From positions 62,001 through 126,000 of the forward strand of contig NZ_JAAAWO010000005.1 of NCBI RefSeq assembly GCF_010500895.1: a DNA stretch of 64,000 nt, given 5' to 3'. The translations under genes were made by a program, and so were the position numbers. The notes beneath the pieces were generated by a model. The model saw only the letters and a program-made list of their open reading frames with translations, did no database searches and had not been told where the DNA came from. The stretch is from Alteromonas genovensis (lineage in GTDB: Bacteria; Pseudomonadota; Gammaproteobacteria; Enterobacterales; Alteromonadaceae). Below are positions 27,435-35,885 of this stretch, one piece after another. How positions within the stretch are numbered: position 1 is the stretch's first letter; each line of letters opens with the position of its first letter.

Positions 27435-28457
27435 TTGGAGTTTTTGTACGAATATGGCTTGTTTGTAGCCAAAGCGGTTACCTTGGTGGTTGCGTTTGTG
27501 GTTGTTGTTGCAACCATTGTTGGCGTAGCAAATAAGCAAAAACACGGTAAAGGGCAGTTAGAGATTACCTCAATCTCAGATCAGCTAAAGGACATTACGC
27601 AATACGCTAAGCAAGTACTGCTAGACAAAAACTCGGCGAAAAAACTAGCGAAAGAACAAAAGAAAGAAGAAAAAGCGAAAGGCAAGCAGAAGAACGACGA
27701 TCCGAAGCCGCCTAGATTGTATGTCATCGACTTTAAAGGTTCGATGGATGCAGGCGAGGTGGATAATCTAAGAGAAGAAATTACCGCAATTTTGTGTGTT
27801 GCAGATAAAGATGATGAAGTCCTAGTGCGTCTTGAAAGTGGCGGCGGTGTTGTTCATGGTTATGGGCTTGCTGCTTCACAGCTTCAGCGCATAAAACAAA
27901 AAGGGCTTAAACTGACCGTGTCGGTTGATAAAGTAGCAGCAAGCGGCGGCTATATGATGGCCTGCGTTGCTGATAAGCTTCTCGCCTCTCAGTTTGCTTA
28001 TATTGGCAGCATTGGTGTGTTGGCGCAGCTTCCAAACTTTCATAAGCTATTAAAGAAAAACGACATAGAGTTTGAGCAACATACCGCGGGTGAGTTTAAA
28101 AGAACCCTAACGGTGTTTGGTGAAAATAACGATGAAGGCCGCGCTAAGTTCAAAGAAGAAATTGAAGAAATTCATGTGTTGTTCAAAGACTTTGTCCATA
28201 GCCAGCGACCAGATATGAACATCGACCGTGTAGCGACAGGTGAGTATTGGCCTGGTACTAAAGCCAAAGAGCTTGGTTTAATCGATGATATTACAACCTC
28301 TGACGACTACATCTTATCTCATTACCCTGAACGAGAAATTTTTAGTGTTAAGTATTCAGTGAAAAAGAATGTGGCTGAAAAACTTGGTATGTCGGCAGCG
28401 TCAGTGGTTGAACGTGTAATCATGAAATCGTGGAGTAAAGCCAGACACTGGTTTTAA
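27435..28457 (+). CDS. sohB: inner-membrane serine protease SohB (family S49)
   Basis: 340 residues. The TTG start at 27435 follows AGGAG by six bases and gives MEFLYEYGLFVAKAVT, aligned with E. coli SohB. One N-terminal membrane helix (about residues 9-32) is followed by a Lys/Glu-rich coiled linker (60-92) and the S49 catalytic domain. The nucleophile is Ser170 in KVAASGGYMM and the general base is Lys222 in GEFKRTLT. Related to signal peptide peptidase SppA; the protease domain faces the periplasm in the E. coli homologue. It stands alone on its strand, followed by a hairpin and a TetR-type regulator. Confidence 0.93.
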   Translation: MEFLYEYGLFVAKAVTLVVAFVVVVATIVGVANKQKHGKGQLEITSISDQLKDITQYAKQVLLDKNSAKKLAKEQKKEEKAKGKQKNDDPKPPRLYVIDFKGSMDAGEVDNLREEITAILCVADKDDEVLVRLESGGGVVHGYGLAASQLQRIKQKGLKLTVSVDKVAASGGYMMACVADKLLASQFAYIGSIGVLAQLPNFHKLLKKNDIEFEQHTAGEFKRTLTVFGENNDEGRAKFKEEIEEIHVLFKDFVHSQRPDMNIDRVATGEYWPGTKAKELGLIDDITTSDDYILSHYPEREIFSVKYSVKKNVAEKLGMSAASVVERVIMKSWSKARHWF

Positions 28458-28467
28458 TCTACATGTG

Positions 28468-28494
28468 AAAGCGGGGCAGTGATTGCCCCACTTT
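28468..28494. other. hairpin between sohB and the TetR gene
   Basis: AAAGCGGGGCA and TGCCCCACTTT (one mismatch) around GTGAT. Its position argues against the in-frame GTG at 28479 as a start for the next gene. No T-run follows, so terminator function is doubtful. Confidence 0.5.
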
Positions 28495-28517
28495 ACGAGC
28501 AAAATAAGAAAGAAAAA

Positions 28518-29141
28518 ATGGCACGGCAAACGAAAAACGACATTCTCGATGCAGCAGAGTGTTTGTTCTCCCAAAATGGCTTTTCACACACTTCAATGCG
28601 AGAAATAACCACGCGGGCAGGGGTTAACCTTGCGTCGGTCAACTACCATTACGGCAGTAAAAAAAATCTTATTCAGGCTGTTTTCAAACGCTATTTTGAC
28701 CAACTTATGCCCCATATCGACACCTGCCTAGACTCTTTTGAATCTTCTAAAGGAGCACAAGGCGTCGAAGAGCTGCTTTACACACTTATTCCACCTATGC
28801 TTGAGCTTAATACCGTGACTGAACACGGCACAGCTAACTTCGTTAAACTACTCGGTAGAGGGTACAACGAGACTCAAGGCCATTTACGACGTTTTATTAT
28901 GACAGACTATGGCGAAACGGTACGAGCACTGGTTAGTGCTATTCAACACTGTTTACCGCACGTGCCTGAGGAAGAGCTATTTTGGCGTTTGCATTTCGCC
29001 ATAGGCAGCTTCGTCTTTTCCATGGCATCAAGTCAAGCACTCACCGAAATCGCCGAATCTGATTTTCAAAAGCACGTTGATATCAGAGAAGTTATTGCGC
29101 ATTTAGTCCCCTTTGTAGCGCAAGGTCTAGCGGGCAGGTAG
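28518..29141 (+). CDS. TetR-family regulator, PsrA-like
   Basis: 207 residues. The helix-turn-helix is ILDAAECLFSQNGFSHTSMREITTRAGVNLASVNYHYGSKK in parts, and the C-terminal domain carries GHLRRFIMTDYGE and LFWRLHFAIGSFVFSMAS, which I recognise from PsrA-type regulators. PsrA in Pseudomonas and Shewanella represses fatty-acid degradation genes and is released by long-chain fatty acids. No fatty-acid genes adjoin it here, but the acyl-CoA dehydrogenase and lipase genes are within 10 kb. ATG 28518 is chosen because the upstream extension runs into the sohB hairpin; no strong ribosome site is visible. Confidence 0.82.
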   Translation: MARQTKNDILDAAECLFSQNGFSHTSMREITTRAGVNLASVNYHYGSKKNLIQAVFKRYFDQLMPHIDTCLDSFESSKGAQGVEELLYTLIPPMLELNTVTEHGTANFVKLLGRGYNETQGHLRRFIMTDYGETVRALVSAIQHCLPHVPEEELFWRLHFAIGSFVFSMASSQALTEIAESDFQKHVDIREVIAHLVPFVAQGLAGR

Positions 29142-29196
29142 CCAAAATTATGCGCAAGGCTTAGCGGTAAAACAACCACGAACAGCTAGCCGAAAT

Positions 29197-29556
29197 CTAA
29201 CGAGGTTGTGTAGAGCCCGGAGCCTCAGCATTTAGTTTGTCTGCCCAATACTGTTTTACTGAGAAGCCGCTTTCCTGCGGTTTTGTCTTAGCCACATTCT
29301 TAGGTCTAGTTTTATAAGTAGTTTTAGGCGGAGTTTCAGACATAGCCTTTTTTGTCGCTTTCGGTGTGGAGGGTGTTTTACTTCCACCTTCTAGCAACGC
29401 TGCAGTCATATCTTGAACCTGTGCCAGCCTCACATTTTTGCCACCATCGACGCTGTACCAGCCACTCTTGGCTTGGATATCCGGTTGTTTACCGTTTGCT
29501 TTAGTGTAGGCGTGAATAAATTCTTCTAAAACGTCGTTTTTATCAGGTTTTGCCAT
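29197..29556 (-). CDS. hypothetical protein with small GWYSVDGG-type domain
   Basis: 119 residues, not recognised with confidence. The N-terminal 55 residues (MAKPDKNDVLEEFIHAYTK...GWYSVDGGKNVRLAQVQ) look like a small folded domain. Residues 58-92 are rich in Lys, Thr and Pro and probably disordered; a short ordered tail (SVKQYWADKLNAEA) follows. No signal peptide or membrane helix. GGGAAAA lies before the ATG, supporting translation. It is convergent with the TetR gene. The basic, disordered tail could suit nucleic-acid contact, but that is speculation. Confidence 0.65.
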   Translation of the reverse strand: MAKPDKNDVLEEFIHAYTKANGKQPDIQAKSGWYSVDGGKNVRLAQVQDMTAALLEGGSKTPSTPKATKKAMSETPPKTTYKTRPKNVAKTKPQESGFSVKQYWADKLNAEAPGSTQPR

Positions 29557-29760
29557 AATTTTCCCGTTCTTATTTTGTTACTTTTTTTGTTACCATGTCG
29601 TTTTGTTTGAGACCTTGTTTTGTATCTGTGCCTTCGTCTTTGCCAAAAAAAGCTTAACAGCAAAAGCACCAATGCAGAGTATAAAAAATTGCTCACGGCT
29701 TTTATAACGTTTTTTTTACATTCTGTCTAATTTTCAAGCTAATGCTTCAAAGGAGTTCAC

Positions 29761-30522
29761 GTGTCGGTTACTAATCAAGCGCTTAAAACATATCTAGACG
29801 GGTTACTTAGAGCTAATGAGATAAGCGATTACTGCCCAAATGGCCTTCAAGTTGAGGGCGCTAGAGAAATTACAAAACTAGTCACGGGAGTTACTGCATC
29901 GAAAGCGCTTATTGATGAAGCTATTAAACGAAATGCCGATGGCATTGTGGTGCACCACGGCTATTTTTGGAAAGGCGAGTCTCAAACCATTACCGGCATG
30001 AAAAAGCAGCGATTAAAGGCGTTGATTGAAAACGACATTAACCTGTATGCCTACCATTTACCCTTAGACGTTCACCCCGAGCTTGGCAACAATCGTCAGC
30101 TAGCGGACCTATTGGGGATAGAAAATATTGCAGCCGTGGCGTCAGTCAAACCTACCGGTGTTTTAATGCAGGGGGAGTTTGAGACTGCGCTCTCATCAGG
30201 AGCGTTACGTGATGCATTGGGCTCCCTGTTATCAAGGTCTATTTTGCTTGAGGGCGGTGAAGCAAAACCGATAAAAACGCTAGCCTGGTGCACTGGTGGC
30301 GGGCAGGGCTTTATAGAGCAAGCTGTGGAATTAGGTGTTGATGCATTCATTACTGGAGAAGTGTCCGAACAAACTATCCATACGGCACGAGAGATGGATA
30401 TTGCCTTTTTTGCTGCCGGTCACCACGCTACAGAGCGATACGGTGCAAAAGCGCTGGGAGAACACATCGAGTCTCATTTCGATGTACCCGTAGAGTTTGT
30501 CGATATAGACAATCCAGCTTAA
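29761..30522 (+). CDS. Nif3-like dinuclear metal centre protein (YbgI family)
   Basis: 253 residues from a GTG start six bases after AGGAG. Metal-ligand motifs of the NIF3 family are present: VVHHGYFW, AYHLPLDVHPELGNN and, near the C-terminus, AGHHATERYG. E. coli YbgI forms a hexameric ring with two metal ions per subunit; the biochemical role is not settled, although a GTP cyclohydrolase-like activity has been discussed for some members. Cytoplasmic, and 30 bases upstream of cmoM on the same strand, so probably co-transcribed. Confidence 0.92.
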   Translation: MSVTNQALKTYLDGLLRANEISDYCPNGLQVEGAREITKLVTGVTASKALIDEAIKRNADGIVVHHGYFWKGESQTITGMKKQRLKALIENDINLYAYHLPLDVHPELGNNRQLADLLGIENIAAVASVKPTGVLMQGEFETALSSGALRDALGSLLSRSILLEGGEAKPIKTLAWCTGGGQGFIEQAVELGVDAFITGEVSEQTIHTAREMDIAFFAAGHHATERYGAKALGEHIESHFDVPVEFVDIDNPA

Positions 30523-30552
30523 TTATCTCCTTACAGGATGTGAACTCACACT

Positions 30553-31311
30553 ATGATTGATGACCATATTTTTGACGGCATCGCTGATAAGTTTGCCAAA
30601 AATATTTACGGGACTACCAAGGGAAAGCTTCGCCATACCTTGCTTTGTGACGTGTTAGATAGCCACCTTACTGCCAATAGTACGGTACTTGAAATAGGCG
30701 GCGGCACGGGTGTAATGGCAGCGCACTTAGCCGCATTGGGGCATAGCGTTGTGTTAACCGATGCTTCTAACGATGTACTTCAACAGGCAGCAGACCTACT
30801 TTCTCAAAGTAGCAATGAGGCCATTCGAGATAACATTGAGATAAGGCAAGAATTTCTTCAGGAGATAACCGATTTTGAACGCTTCAATGTTGTTATTTGC
30901 CATGCCGTATTGGAATGGTTAGATAACCCCTATGAGGCGTTATCCTCTATCTATAATCGTATGAAGCCTAGGACGATAATGAGTTTGAGCTTCTTTAATC
31001 ATGACGCTAATTTATTCGCCAATGCGATTTATGGCAATTTTGATTACATTGAAAAAGGCATGAAAGCTAAAAAGCAGGTTCGATTAAATCCAAAGCAGCC
31101 TCTTTCTGCAGTGAAGGTACTTAACTACTGCGAATCACTTGGTTTCACTGTATTGGATAAAGCGGGTATTCGATGCTTTCATGACTATATGCGCGACATC
31201 TCTCACCAAACAACTAAGTATGATGACTTGCTGGCCTTAGAGAGGAAATACCACAAATCTGACCCCTATATGTGGCTGGGCAAATACTTTCAGCTTATTG
31301 TAGAAAAGTGA
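30553..31311 (+). CDS. cmoM: tRNA 5-carboxymethoxyuridine methyltransferase CmoM
   Basis: 252 residues. The N-terminus FDGIADKFAKNIYGTTKGKLR closely matches E. coli CmoM (SmtA). A class I methyltransferase fold follows with EIGGGTGVMAAHLA (SAM-binding motif I), VLTDAS, and FNVVICHAVLEWL (motif IV region). CmoM methylates cmo5U34 to mcmo5U34 in some tRNAs, part of wobble decoding. Second gene after the Nif3-like gene; the region after it up to 31382 holds only a short repetitive stretch (ACTAACAACCACTAACTAGC-like) before the convergent channel gene. Confidence 0.92.
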   Translation: MIDDHIFDGIADKFAKNIYGTTKGKLRHTLLCDVLDSHLTANSTVLEIGGGTGVMAAHLAALGHSVVLTDASNDVLQQAADLLSQSSNEAIRDNIEIRQEFLQEITDFERFNVVICHAVLEWLDNPYEALSSIYNRMKPRTIMSLSFFNHDANLFANAIYGNFDYIEKGMKAKKQVRLNPKQPLSAVKVLNYCESLGFTVLDKAGIRCFHDYMRDISHQTTKYDDLLALERKYHKSDPYMWLGKYFQLIVEK

Positions 31312-31382
31312 TATCGCGCTTCGATTATCAATAACTAACAACCACTAACTAGCAACCACTCACCGCTAGCCACTAGACGATA

Positions 31383-32243
31383 TTATTCAATTTCATTTTT
31401 CACCTGTCCCCAGACCAAAAATGAGAATATCAATGTGCCACCAACTACATTGCCCAAAAATACGGGAAGAAAAAATCCAAATGTGGCATCCATCAACCCA
31501 AGTTTCCCAAGCCACATGAGATAGGCCATCTCAACGGAGCCTGCCACAATGTGGGTAAAGTCTCCCGCAGCGATTAACCATGTGAACACCAGAATAATCA
31601 TAAAGGCTGATGACTCGGATTGGGGGATCATCCAAACGATCGCTGCGATAAGGATCCCTGCGGGGATGGCCTTGTAAAAACTATCTAAGGGGGGCATGAA
31701 AACAGCGTGTTCGCTCAAAGAGAGCATGGCTGGCGCCACATCTTCAGGTAATGCCGGTGTAAACACATACAGCGCCGTTATCAAAAAAGCGCCAATCACA
31801 TTTGCTGCCAACACAATGCTCCACAGTTTTGCCACGCAGAACAAGTTTTTCTTTTTAAAATCTTCTATGAGTGGGAGAACGGTCGTTATTGTATTTTCGG
31901 TGAATAATTGCATTCGGCCCAATATCACCAGCATGAAACCAAGGCTATACCCAATGTTTTCAATTAAATAAGCATAAGGCGCATCGGGCAGATACGTGCG
32001 AAGAATTGCTTCTCCAAGCACTGAAAATGAAATTAAGATACCGGCGGCTATTCCCGACCATAACAAGCTTTGAGTCGGTCTAGTGAGTTCCTCTTGCCCT
32101 GCTTGTTTTATGGCTTCATAAACAATACGGGATTTTGGCTGTGACAAATCTTCTACTTCACGAGCCATTTTATTGCTCTGGGGATCCTTGCTCTCAGAAT
32201 GTTTGTTTTCAGAGTTTTTACGTTGTTCTGTTTCTTCCGACAT
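31383..32243 (-). CDS. formate/nitrite transporter family protein, YfdC-like
   Basis: 286 residues. A charged cytosolic N-terminus (about 60 residues) precedes six hydrophobic segments of the FNT fold. Landmarks are LLWSGIAAGILISFSVLGEA, GRMQLFTENTITTVLP, WLIAAGDFTHIVAGSVEM and FLGNVVGGTLIFS. The acidic N-terminal tail and the QLFTENT motif match E. coli YfdC rather than FocA or NirC. FNT proteins are pentameric channels for small monovalent anions; the YfdC substrate is not known. It is transcribed alone, with about 280 bases before the SOS cassette. Confidence 0.88.
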   Translation of the reverse strand: MSEETEQRKNSENKHSESKDPQSNKMAREVEDLSQPKSRIVYEAIKQAGQEELTRPTQSLLWSGIAAGILISFSVLGEAILRTYLPDAPYAYLIENIGYSLGFMLVILGRMQLFTENTITTVLPLIEDFKKKNLFCVAKLWSIVLAANVIGAFLITALYVFTPALPEDVAPAMLSLSEHAVFMPPLDSFYKAIPAGILIAAIVWMIPQSESSAFMIILVFTWLIAAGDFTHIVAGSVEMAYLMWLGKLGLMDATFGFFLPVFLGNVVGGTLIFSFLVWGQVKNEIE

Positions 32244-32487
32244 AGCTTGTCAATCACTCCGCTTGAATATACAGCCCGACTGCGCTGTCGATGTCCATCT
32301 TCGAACACAAGATGCTCGTACAATATGCACGGCGCATGCAAAGCGAATTGGTACTGGTATCAACGATAGTTAACAGCGTGTCATTTAAACTTTATCTGGG
32401 CGATAACGGATCATCCGGGTTTTTGTTCTTTACCAGAATATAGTTGCCAGAAAATCAGGTCTTTAACTCATCGATTCAAAATGTAAT

Positions 32488-32517
32488 TTGACGGCAATCC
32501 AAGTTTAAAAATACAAT
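32488..32517 (+). promoter_or_regulatory. umuDC promoter
   Basis: TTGACG, an 18-base spacer, then TACAAT; the -10 box abuts the LexA site. Confidence 0.7.
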
Positions 32518-32536
32518 ACTGTATATGTGTACAGTA
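32517..32536. promoter_or_regulatory. LexA (SOS) box
   Basis: TACTGTATATGTGTACAGTA fits the gammaproteobacterial SOS consensus CTG-N10-CAG with flanking TA on both sides, and symmetry extends to CAA/TTG outside. It overlaps the promoter and covers the in-frame GTG at 32527, supporting the later umuD start. Confidence 0.93.
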
Positions 32537-32547
32537 TTGTGGTTTTT

Positions 32548-32955
32548 ATGAAAGTTATACCTATCAAAGCACAAGCAGGATTAGTGGGGTTCGAAAGCCC
32601 TGCTGCAGAATACATAGAGATGGAGTTAAGCCTAGACGAGTTACTCATCGATAAACCCTCCGCTACGTGGATTGGTGTCGCTCAGGGCACCTCAATGGAG
32701 CTAGACGGTATCTTTGATGGGGATGTGCTCATCATTTCACGAGCGGAACAGGTTAAACACATGTCTATTATCGTTGCGGTACTTAATGGCGTGTTTTGCT
32801 GTAAACGGCTAGACATGGAGCGTCGTGCGTTACTCTCTGCACAATCTGACGCCTTACCGTATTTTATACAAGAGGGCGATGACTTTTCACTTGAAGGGGT
32901 AGTCACTCGTTCAGTGAGAATTCACGTGCCACTTAACAAGAAGGTAGGCGCCTAG
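32548..32955 (+). CDS. umuD: UmuD, autoproteolytic subunit of DNA polymerase V
   Basis: 135 residues from ATG 32548. UmuD cleaves itself when bound to RecA filaments and the product UmuD' joins UmuC in translesion synthesis. The catalytic dyad is Ser49 in GTSMELDG and Lys86 in FCCKRL, at the same spacing (37) as E. coli S60/K97. The N-terminal arm is short, and the sequence QAGLVGFESPAAEY offers Ala10-Gly11 as the likely cleavage site, as in plasmid and phage-type UmuD proteins; E. coli cleaves at Cys24-Gly25. Controlled by the LexA box just upstream and overlapping umuC by one base (TAGTG). Confidence 0.92.
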   Translation: MKVIPIKAQAGLVGFESPAAEYIEMELSLDELLIDKPSATWIGVAQGTSMELDGIFDGDVLIISRAEQVKHMSIIVAVLNGVFCCKRLDMERRALLSAQSDALPYFIQEGDDFSLEGVVTRSVRIHVPLNKKVGA

Positions 32956-34211
32956 TGTTCTTTTTATGCGACGCGTCGGGGTTTTATTCATCAGCAGAAA
33001 AAGTGATGCGGCCAGACCTGCGTAAAAAGCCAGTGATCACCCTTAGCAATAACGATGGCTGTGTGGTGGCAGTGTGTCCCATAGCGAAACGATTAGGCAT
33101 TAAGAAATTCGTACCTTATTTTCAGGTAAAAGACGTCGTCGAAAAATACGGCGTAACGGTAACGAGTTCAAACTATGAGCTGTATCACTCTCTGAGTACC
33201 AAAATGATGGACACCATCGGCCAATTCGCCGATGACGTATACGTGTATTCCATAGACGAAGTGTTTGCGCGCTTTAACACTGCGCTTTCTCACGAAAGTT
33301 GGATGGCGCTAGGCCGTGAAATCAGAAAAACGGTATGGAAAGAGGTGAGATTACCTGTAGGCGCAGGGGGAGGATTAACCCCCACATTAGCCAAAGCAGC
33401 CAGCCACGCTGGTAAGCGACTGCCTGGGTACAATGGTGTCGCAGTTATTCACAGCGAGCAAGAGCGGGTCAATATCTTAGAGCAGATGGATGTTACGGAT
33501 GTGTGGGGGGTAGGTCGCCGTTTAGGACAAAAGCTAAGAACCCTTGGAATTAACAAAGCGCTTCAACTGTCCCAGCAGTCACCGGCGCGGATAAGAAAGC
33601 AATTTTCAATTATATTAGAAAACACGGTGAGAGAACTCAATGGCGAGCTTCGTATACACTGGGATGATGTGAGGCCTGATAAACAACAGATTTACAGTAC
33701 CCGTACTTTTGGTACACGGGTGACAACTAAAGCGGAATTACACAAGGCGATTACAGGGCATTGCGAAAGCGCAATGCGTAAACTGCGTAAGCAGCGTGGG
33801 TTAACAAAGGCTATCACTGTCTTTGCATCAAATTCGCCCCATGATGACGCGCGCTATTACAGGAAGTCGGTGTATCACCAGTTTGCCATACCCACTATGG
33901 ACACCCGTATAGTCACTAACGCTATCCCGGCCGTTATAGATAAAATTTACAAGCCGGGTATTTGTTTTTATCGCTGTGGCGTGGGCCTTGTCGAGATTTT
34001 ATCCGCAGCTAATTATCAGGCTGACCTTTTTGCCGAAAACAAAGATAACCCTAAATTGATGAATGTGCTTGACGCTGTCAATGATAGGTATGGTAAAAGC
34101 ACCCTTCAAATTGCATCAAAGGGTTTCACTAAAACTCATGAAATGAAACGACAGTTTATCACTCAACGAGCGACCACCCGATGGAGTGATATACCCACTA
34201 TTCAATGTTGA
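32955..34211 (+). CDS. umuC: UmuC, Y-family catalytic subunit of DNA polymerase V
   Basis: 418 residues from a GTG start that shares one base with the umuD stop, so translation is coupled. Catalytic acidic residues are in MFFLCDASGFYSSAE and in YSIDEVF, where Asp101 and Glu102 fall at the E. coli numbers. The palm/fingers, thumb (VWGVGRRLGQKLRTLGI, a helix-hairpin-helix) and little finger domain are all present, and the length matches the family. It inserts nucleotides opposite lesions during the SOS response and causes mutation. No mobile-element gene adjoins the cassette, although umuDC pairs are often acquired horizontally. Confidence 0.95.
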   Translation: MFFLCDASGFYSSAEKVMRPDLRKKPVITLSNNDGCVVAVCPIAKRLGIKKFVPYFQVKDVVEKYGVTVTSSNYELYHSLSTKMMDTIGQFADDVYVYSIDEVFARFNTALSHESWMALGREIRKTVWKEVRLPVGAGGGLTPTLAKAASHAGKRLPGYNGVAVIHSEQERVNILEQMDVTDVWGVGRRLGQKLRTLGINKALQLSQQSPARIRKQFSIILENTVRELNGELRIHWDDVRPDKQQIYSTRTFGTRVTTKAELHKAITGHCESAMRKLRKQRGLTKAITVFASNSPHDDARYYRKSVYHQFAIPTMDTRIVTNAIPAVIDKIYKPGICFYRCGVGLVEILSAANYQADLFAENKDNPKLMNVLDAVNDRYGKSTLQIASKGFTKTHEMKRQFITQRATTRWSDIPTIQC

Positions 34212-34388
34212 ACCACAGTTGATGGTAAAGCTTGATGGTAAAGCGCGGCTCATAAAAACTCAGCAATCTGTTTTATTCATATCTCGCGTACTGAAACACG
34301 CAACGCGTATTGTTTCGCTATTATTCATGCGTTCCCTTGGCGCTATTCATCAGAAGTTTTTAAGAAAGGAGCTCATTTTAAAAAAAGG

Positions 34389-34410
34389 AGCTCTTTTTCA
34401 AAAAAGAGCT
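34389..34410. terminator. hairpin at the end of the glutathione peroxidase gene
   Basis: AGCTCTTTTT-CA-AAAAAGAGCT overlaps the last bases of the peroxidase gene and may end its transcript or that of umuC. The stem is AT-rich and the T-run weak. Confidence 0.4.
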
Positions 34411-34888
34411 ATGGAAGTAACTTTACGATATCTTTTTCGATATCTTCAGGCTTCATGGTTGGCGCGTAGCGCTTTATTACATCGCCTTTATCACTTACCA
34501 AAAACTTAGTGAAATTCCATTTAATGCGTTTAGTGCCAAGTAAGCCGGGCGCTTTATTTTTTAATTCGGTGAAAAGTGGGCTCTCATTGTCGCCATTAAC
34601 CTCAATTTTTTTAAATAAGGGAAAAGACACGCCAAAGTTCATTTCGCAAAATTGCGCAATTTCATCATCGTTACCTGGCTCCTGATGGCCAAACTGATCA
34701 CAGGGAAACCCCAGTACTTCAAAACCTCTGTCTTTGTATTTTTTATACAGTGACTCAAGGCCTTTATACTGTGGAGTAAAACCGCATTTGCTAGCGGTAT
34801 TAACAATAAGCAGTGTTTTTCCCTCATAGTGCTCAAGGGCAATAGCGTCTCCGGTATTACTTGCTACAGTGTGCTGATAAATAGTCAA
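34409..34888 (-). CDS. glutathione peroxidase family (thiol peroxidase type)
   Basis: 159 residues. The peroxidatic Cys35 lies in NTASKCGFTPQY, a possible resolving Cys81 lies in QFCEMNFGV, and the motif FPCDQFGHQEPG contains the conserved Gln; WNFTKFLV supplies the tetrad Trp. Cys in place of selenocysteine is normal for bacterial members, which mostly use thioredoxin as reductant. It removes hydrogen and lipid peroxides in the cytoplasm. It is convergent with umuC and divergent from the dehydrogenase gene at 34984. Confidence 0.93.
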   Translation of the reverse strand: MTIYQHTVASNTGDAIALEHYEGKTLLIVNTASKCGFTPQYKGLESLYKKYKDRGFEVLGFPCDQFGHQEPGNDDEIAQFCEMNFGVSFPLFKKIEVNGDNESPLFTELKNKAPGLLGTKRIKWNFTKFLVSDKGDVIKRYAPTMKPEDIEKDIVKLLP

Positions 34889-34983
34889 TTTCTTTCCTTT
34901 ATATTTTTGTTAGTGTGAATTCTGATATTCTATTCGCCAAAAGAAGCTTAGCTTCTACTGTAAACAACAAGAGAGTATTTTGC

Positions 34984-35859
34984 ATGTCAGATTTAAACGT
35001 AAGCTTTTTAGGACTAGGTGTTATGGGATTTCCTATGGCCGGACACTTAGCAAATGCAGGCTACAAGGTCACAGTTTACAATCGAACGTCATCAAAAGCA
35101 CAGCAGTGGTTATCAACCTATTCAGGCGTTGCGCAAACAAATGCCATAGCGAAAACCCCTGAGGAAGCTGCCGAAGGTGCAGATATTGTTTTTATGTGTG
35201 TGGGTGACGACAATGACGTTAGAGAAATAGGTACCCGTGCACTTAGTAGAATGAAATCTGATGCGGTGTTAGTTGACCATACTACCGCCTCAGCTGATAT
35301 TGCGAGAGAGCTAGATGCCGCATGCCGAAAGCAAAAGGTACACTTTTTGGATGCGCCGGTTTCTGGTGGGCAGGCAGGGGCTGAAAATGGACAACTCACC
35401 ATCATGGTGGGTGGAGAAGAAGCAAGCTTTCATCGCATTCAGCCAGTAATCAAAAATTATGCTCGCCACAGTCAGCTTCTTGGAAAGTGTGGTAGCGGTC
35501 AACTTGCAAAAATGATGAACCAAATTTGTATCGCCGGTATTGTTCAGGGGCTATCTGAAGCATTACATTTTGGCCAAAAGGCCGGTCTCGACTGTAACGC
35601 GGTTATCGATGTTATTAGCAAAGGCGCGGCGCAGTCGTGGCAAATGGAAAATCGCGCTAGCACTATGTTATCTAACACCTACGATTTTGGTTTTGCCGTT
35701 GACTGGATGCGCAAAGATTTGGGCATAGCGTTAGATGAAGCAAAACGTAATGGCTCGACTCTCGCGCTAACCGCATTGGTAGATCAATATTACGCCGATG
35801 TGCAGAAATTGGGTGGCAGTAGATGGGACACTTCAAGTTTGCTGACACGCCTAAAGTAA
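34984..35859 (+). CDS. NAD(P)-dependent 3-hydroxyisobutyrate dehydrogenase-family protein
   Basis: 291 residues from ATG 34984; an in-frame upstream extension from 34915 lacks a ribosome site and crosses a small hairpin (AGAAGC-TTA-GCTTCT). The Rossmann motif is GLGVMGFPMAGHL, with NRT after the second strand; substrate-side motifs are DAPVSGGQAGAENGQLTIMVGG and the catalytic Lys in GQLAKMMNQ. The family oxidises 3-hydroxyisobutyrate or reduces tartronate semialdehyde. The nearby acyl-CoA dehydrogenase/3-hydroxyisobutyryl-CoA hydrolase pair (37876-40204) makes 3-hydroxyisobutyrate oxidation attractive, but a separate gene lies between them and beta-hydroxyacid substrates in this family are diverse. 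Confidence 0.87.
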   Translation: MSDLNVSFLGLGVMGFPMAGHLANAGYKVTVYNRTSSKAQQWLSTYSGVAQTNAIAKTPEEAAEGADIVFMCVGDDNDVREIGTRALSRMKSDAVLVDHTTASADIARELDAACRKQKVHFLDAPVSGGQAGAENGQLTIMVGGEEASFHRIQPVIKNYARHSQLLGKCGSGQLAKMMNQICIAGIVQGLSEALHFGQKAGLDCNAVIDVISKGAAQSWQMENRASTMLSNTYDFGFAVDWMRKDLGIALDEAKRNGSTLALTALVDQYYADVQKLGGSRWDTSSLLTRLK

Positions 35860-35885
35860 GTTTATAAACACCGTACTTGAGATTG

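Noticed and set aside
32488..34211. The umuDC cassette as part of an integrated mobile element
   Set aside because: No transposase, integrase, direct repeat or tRNA end is visible around it.
34186..34509. A 107-codon plus-strand reading frame after umuC
   Set aside because: It overlaps the end of umuC and lies antisense to the glutathione peroxidase gene; no start signal or family resemblance.
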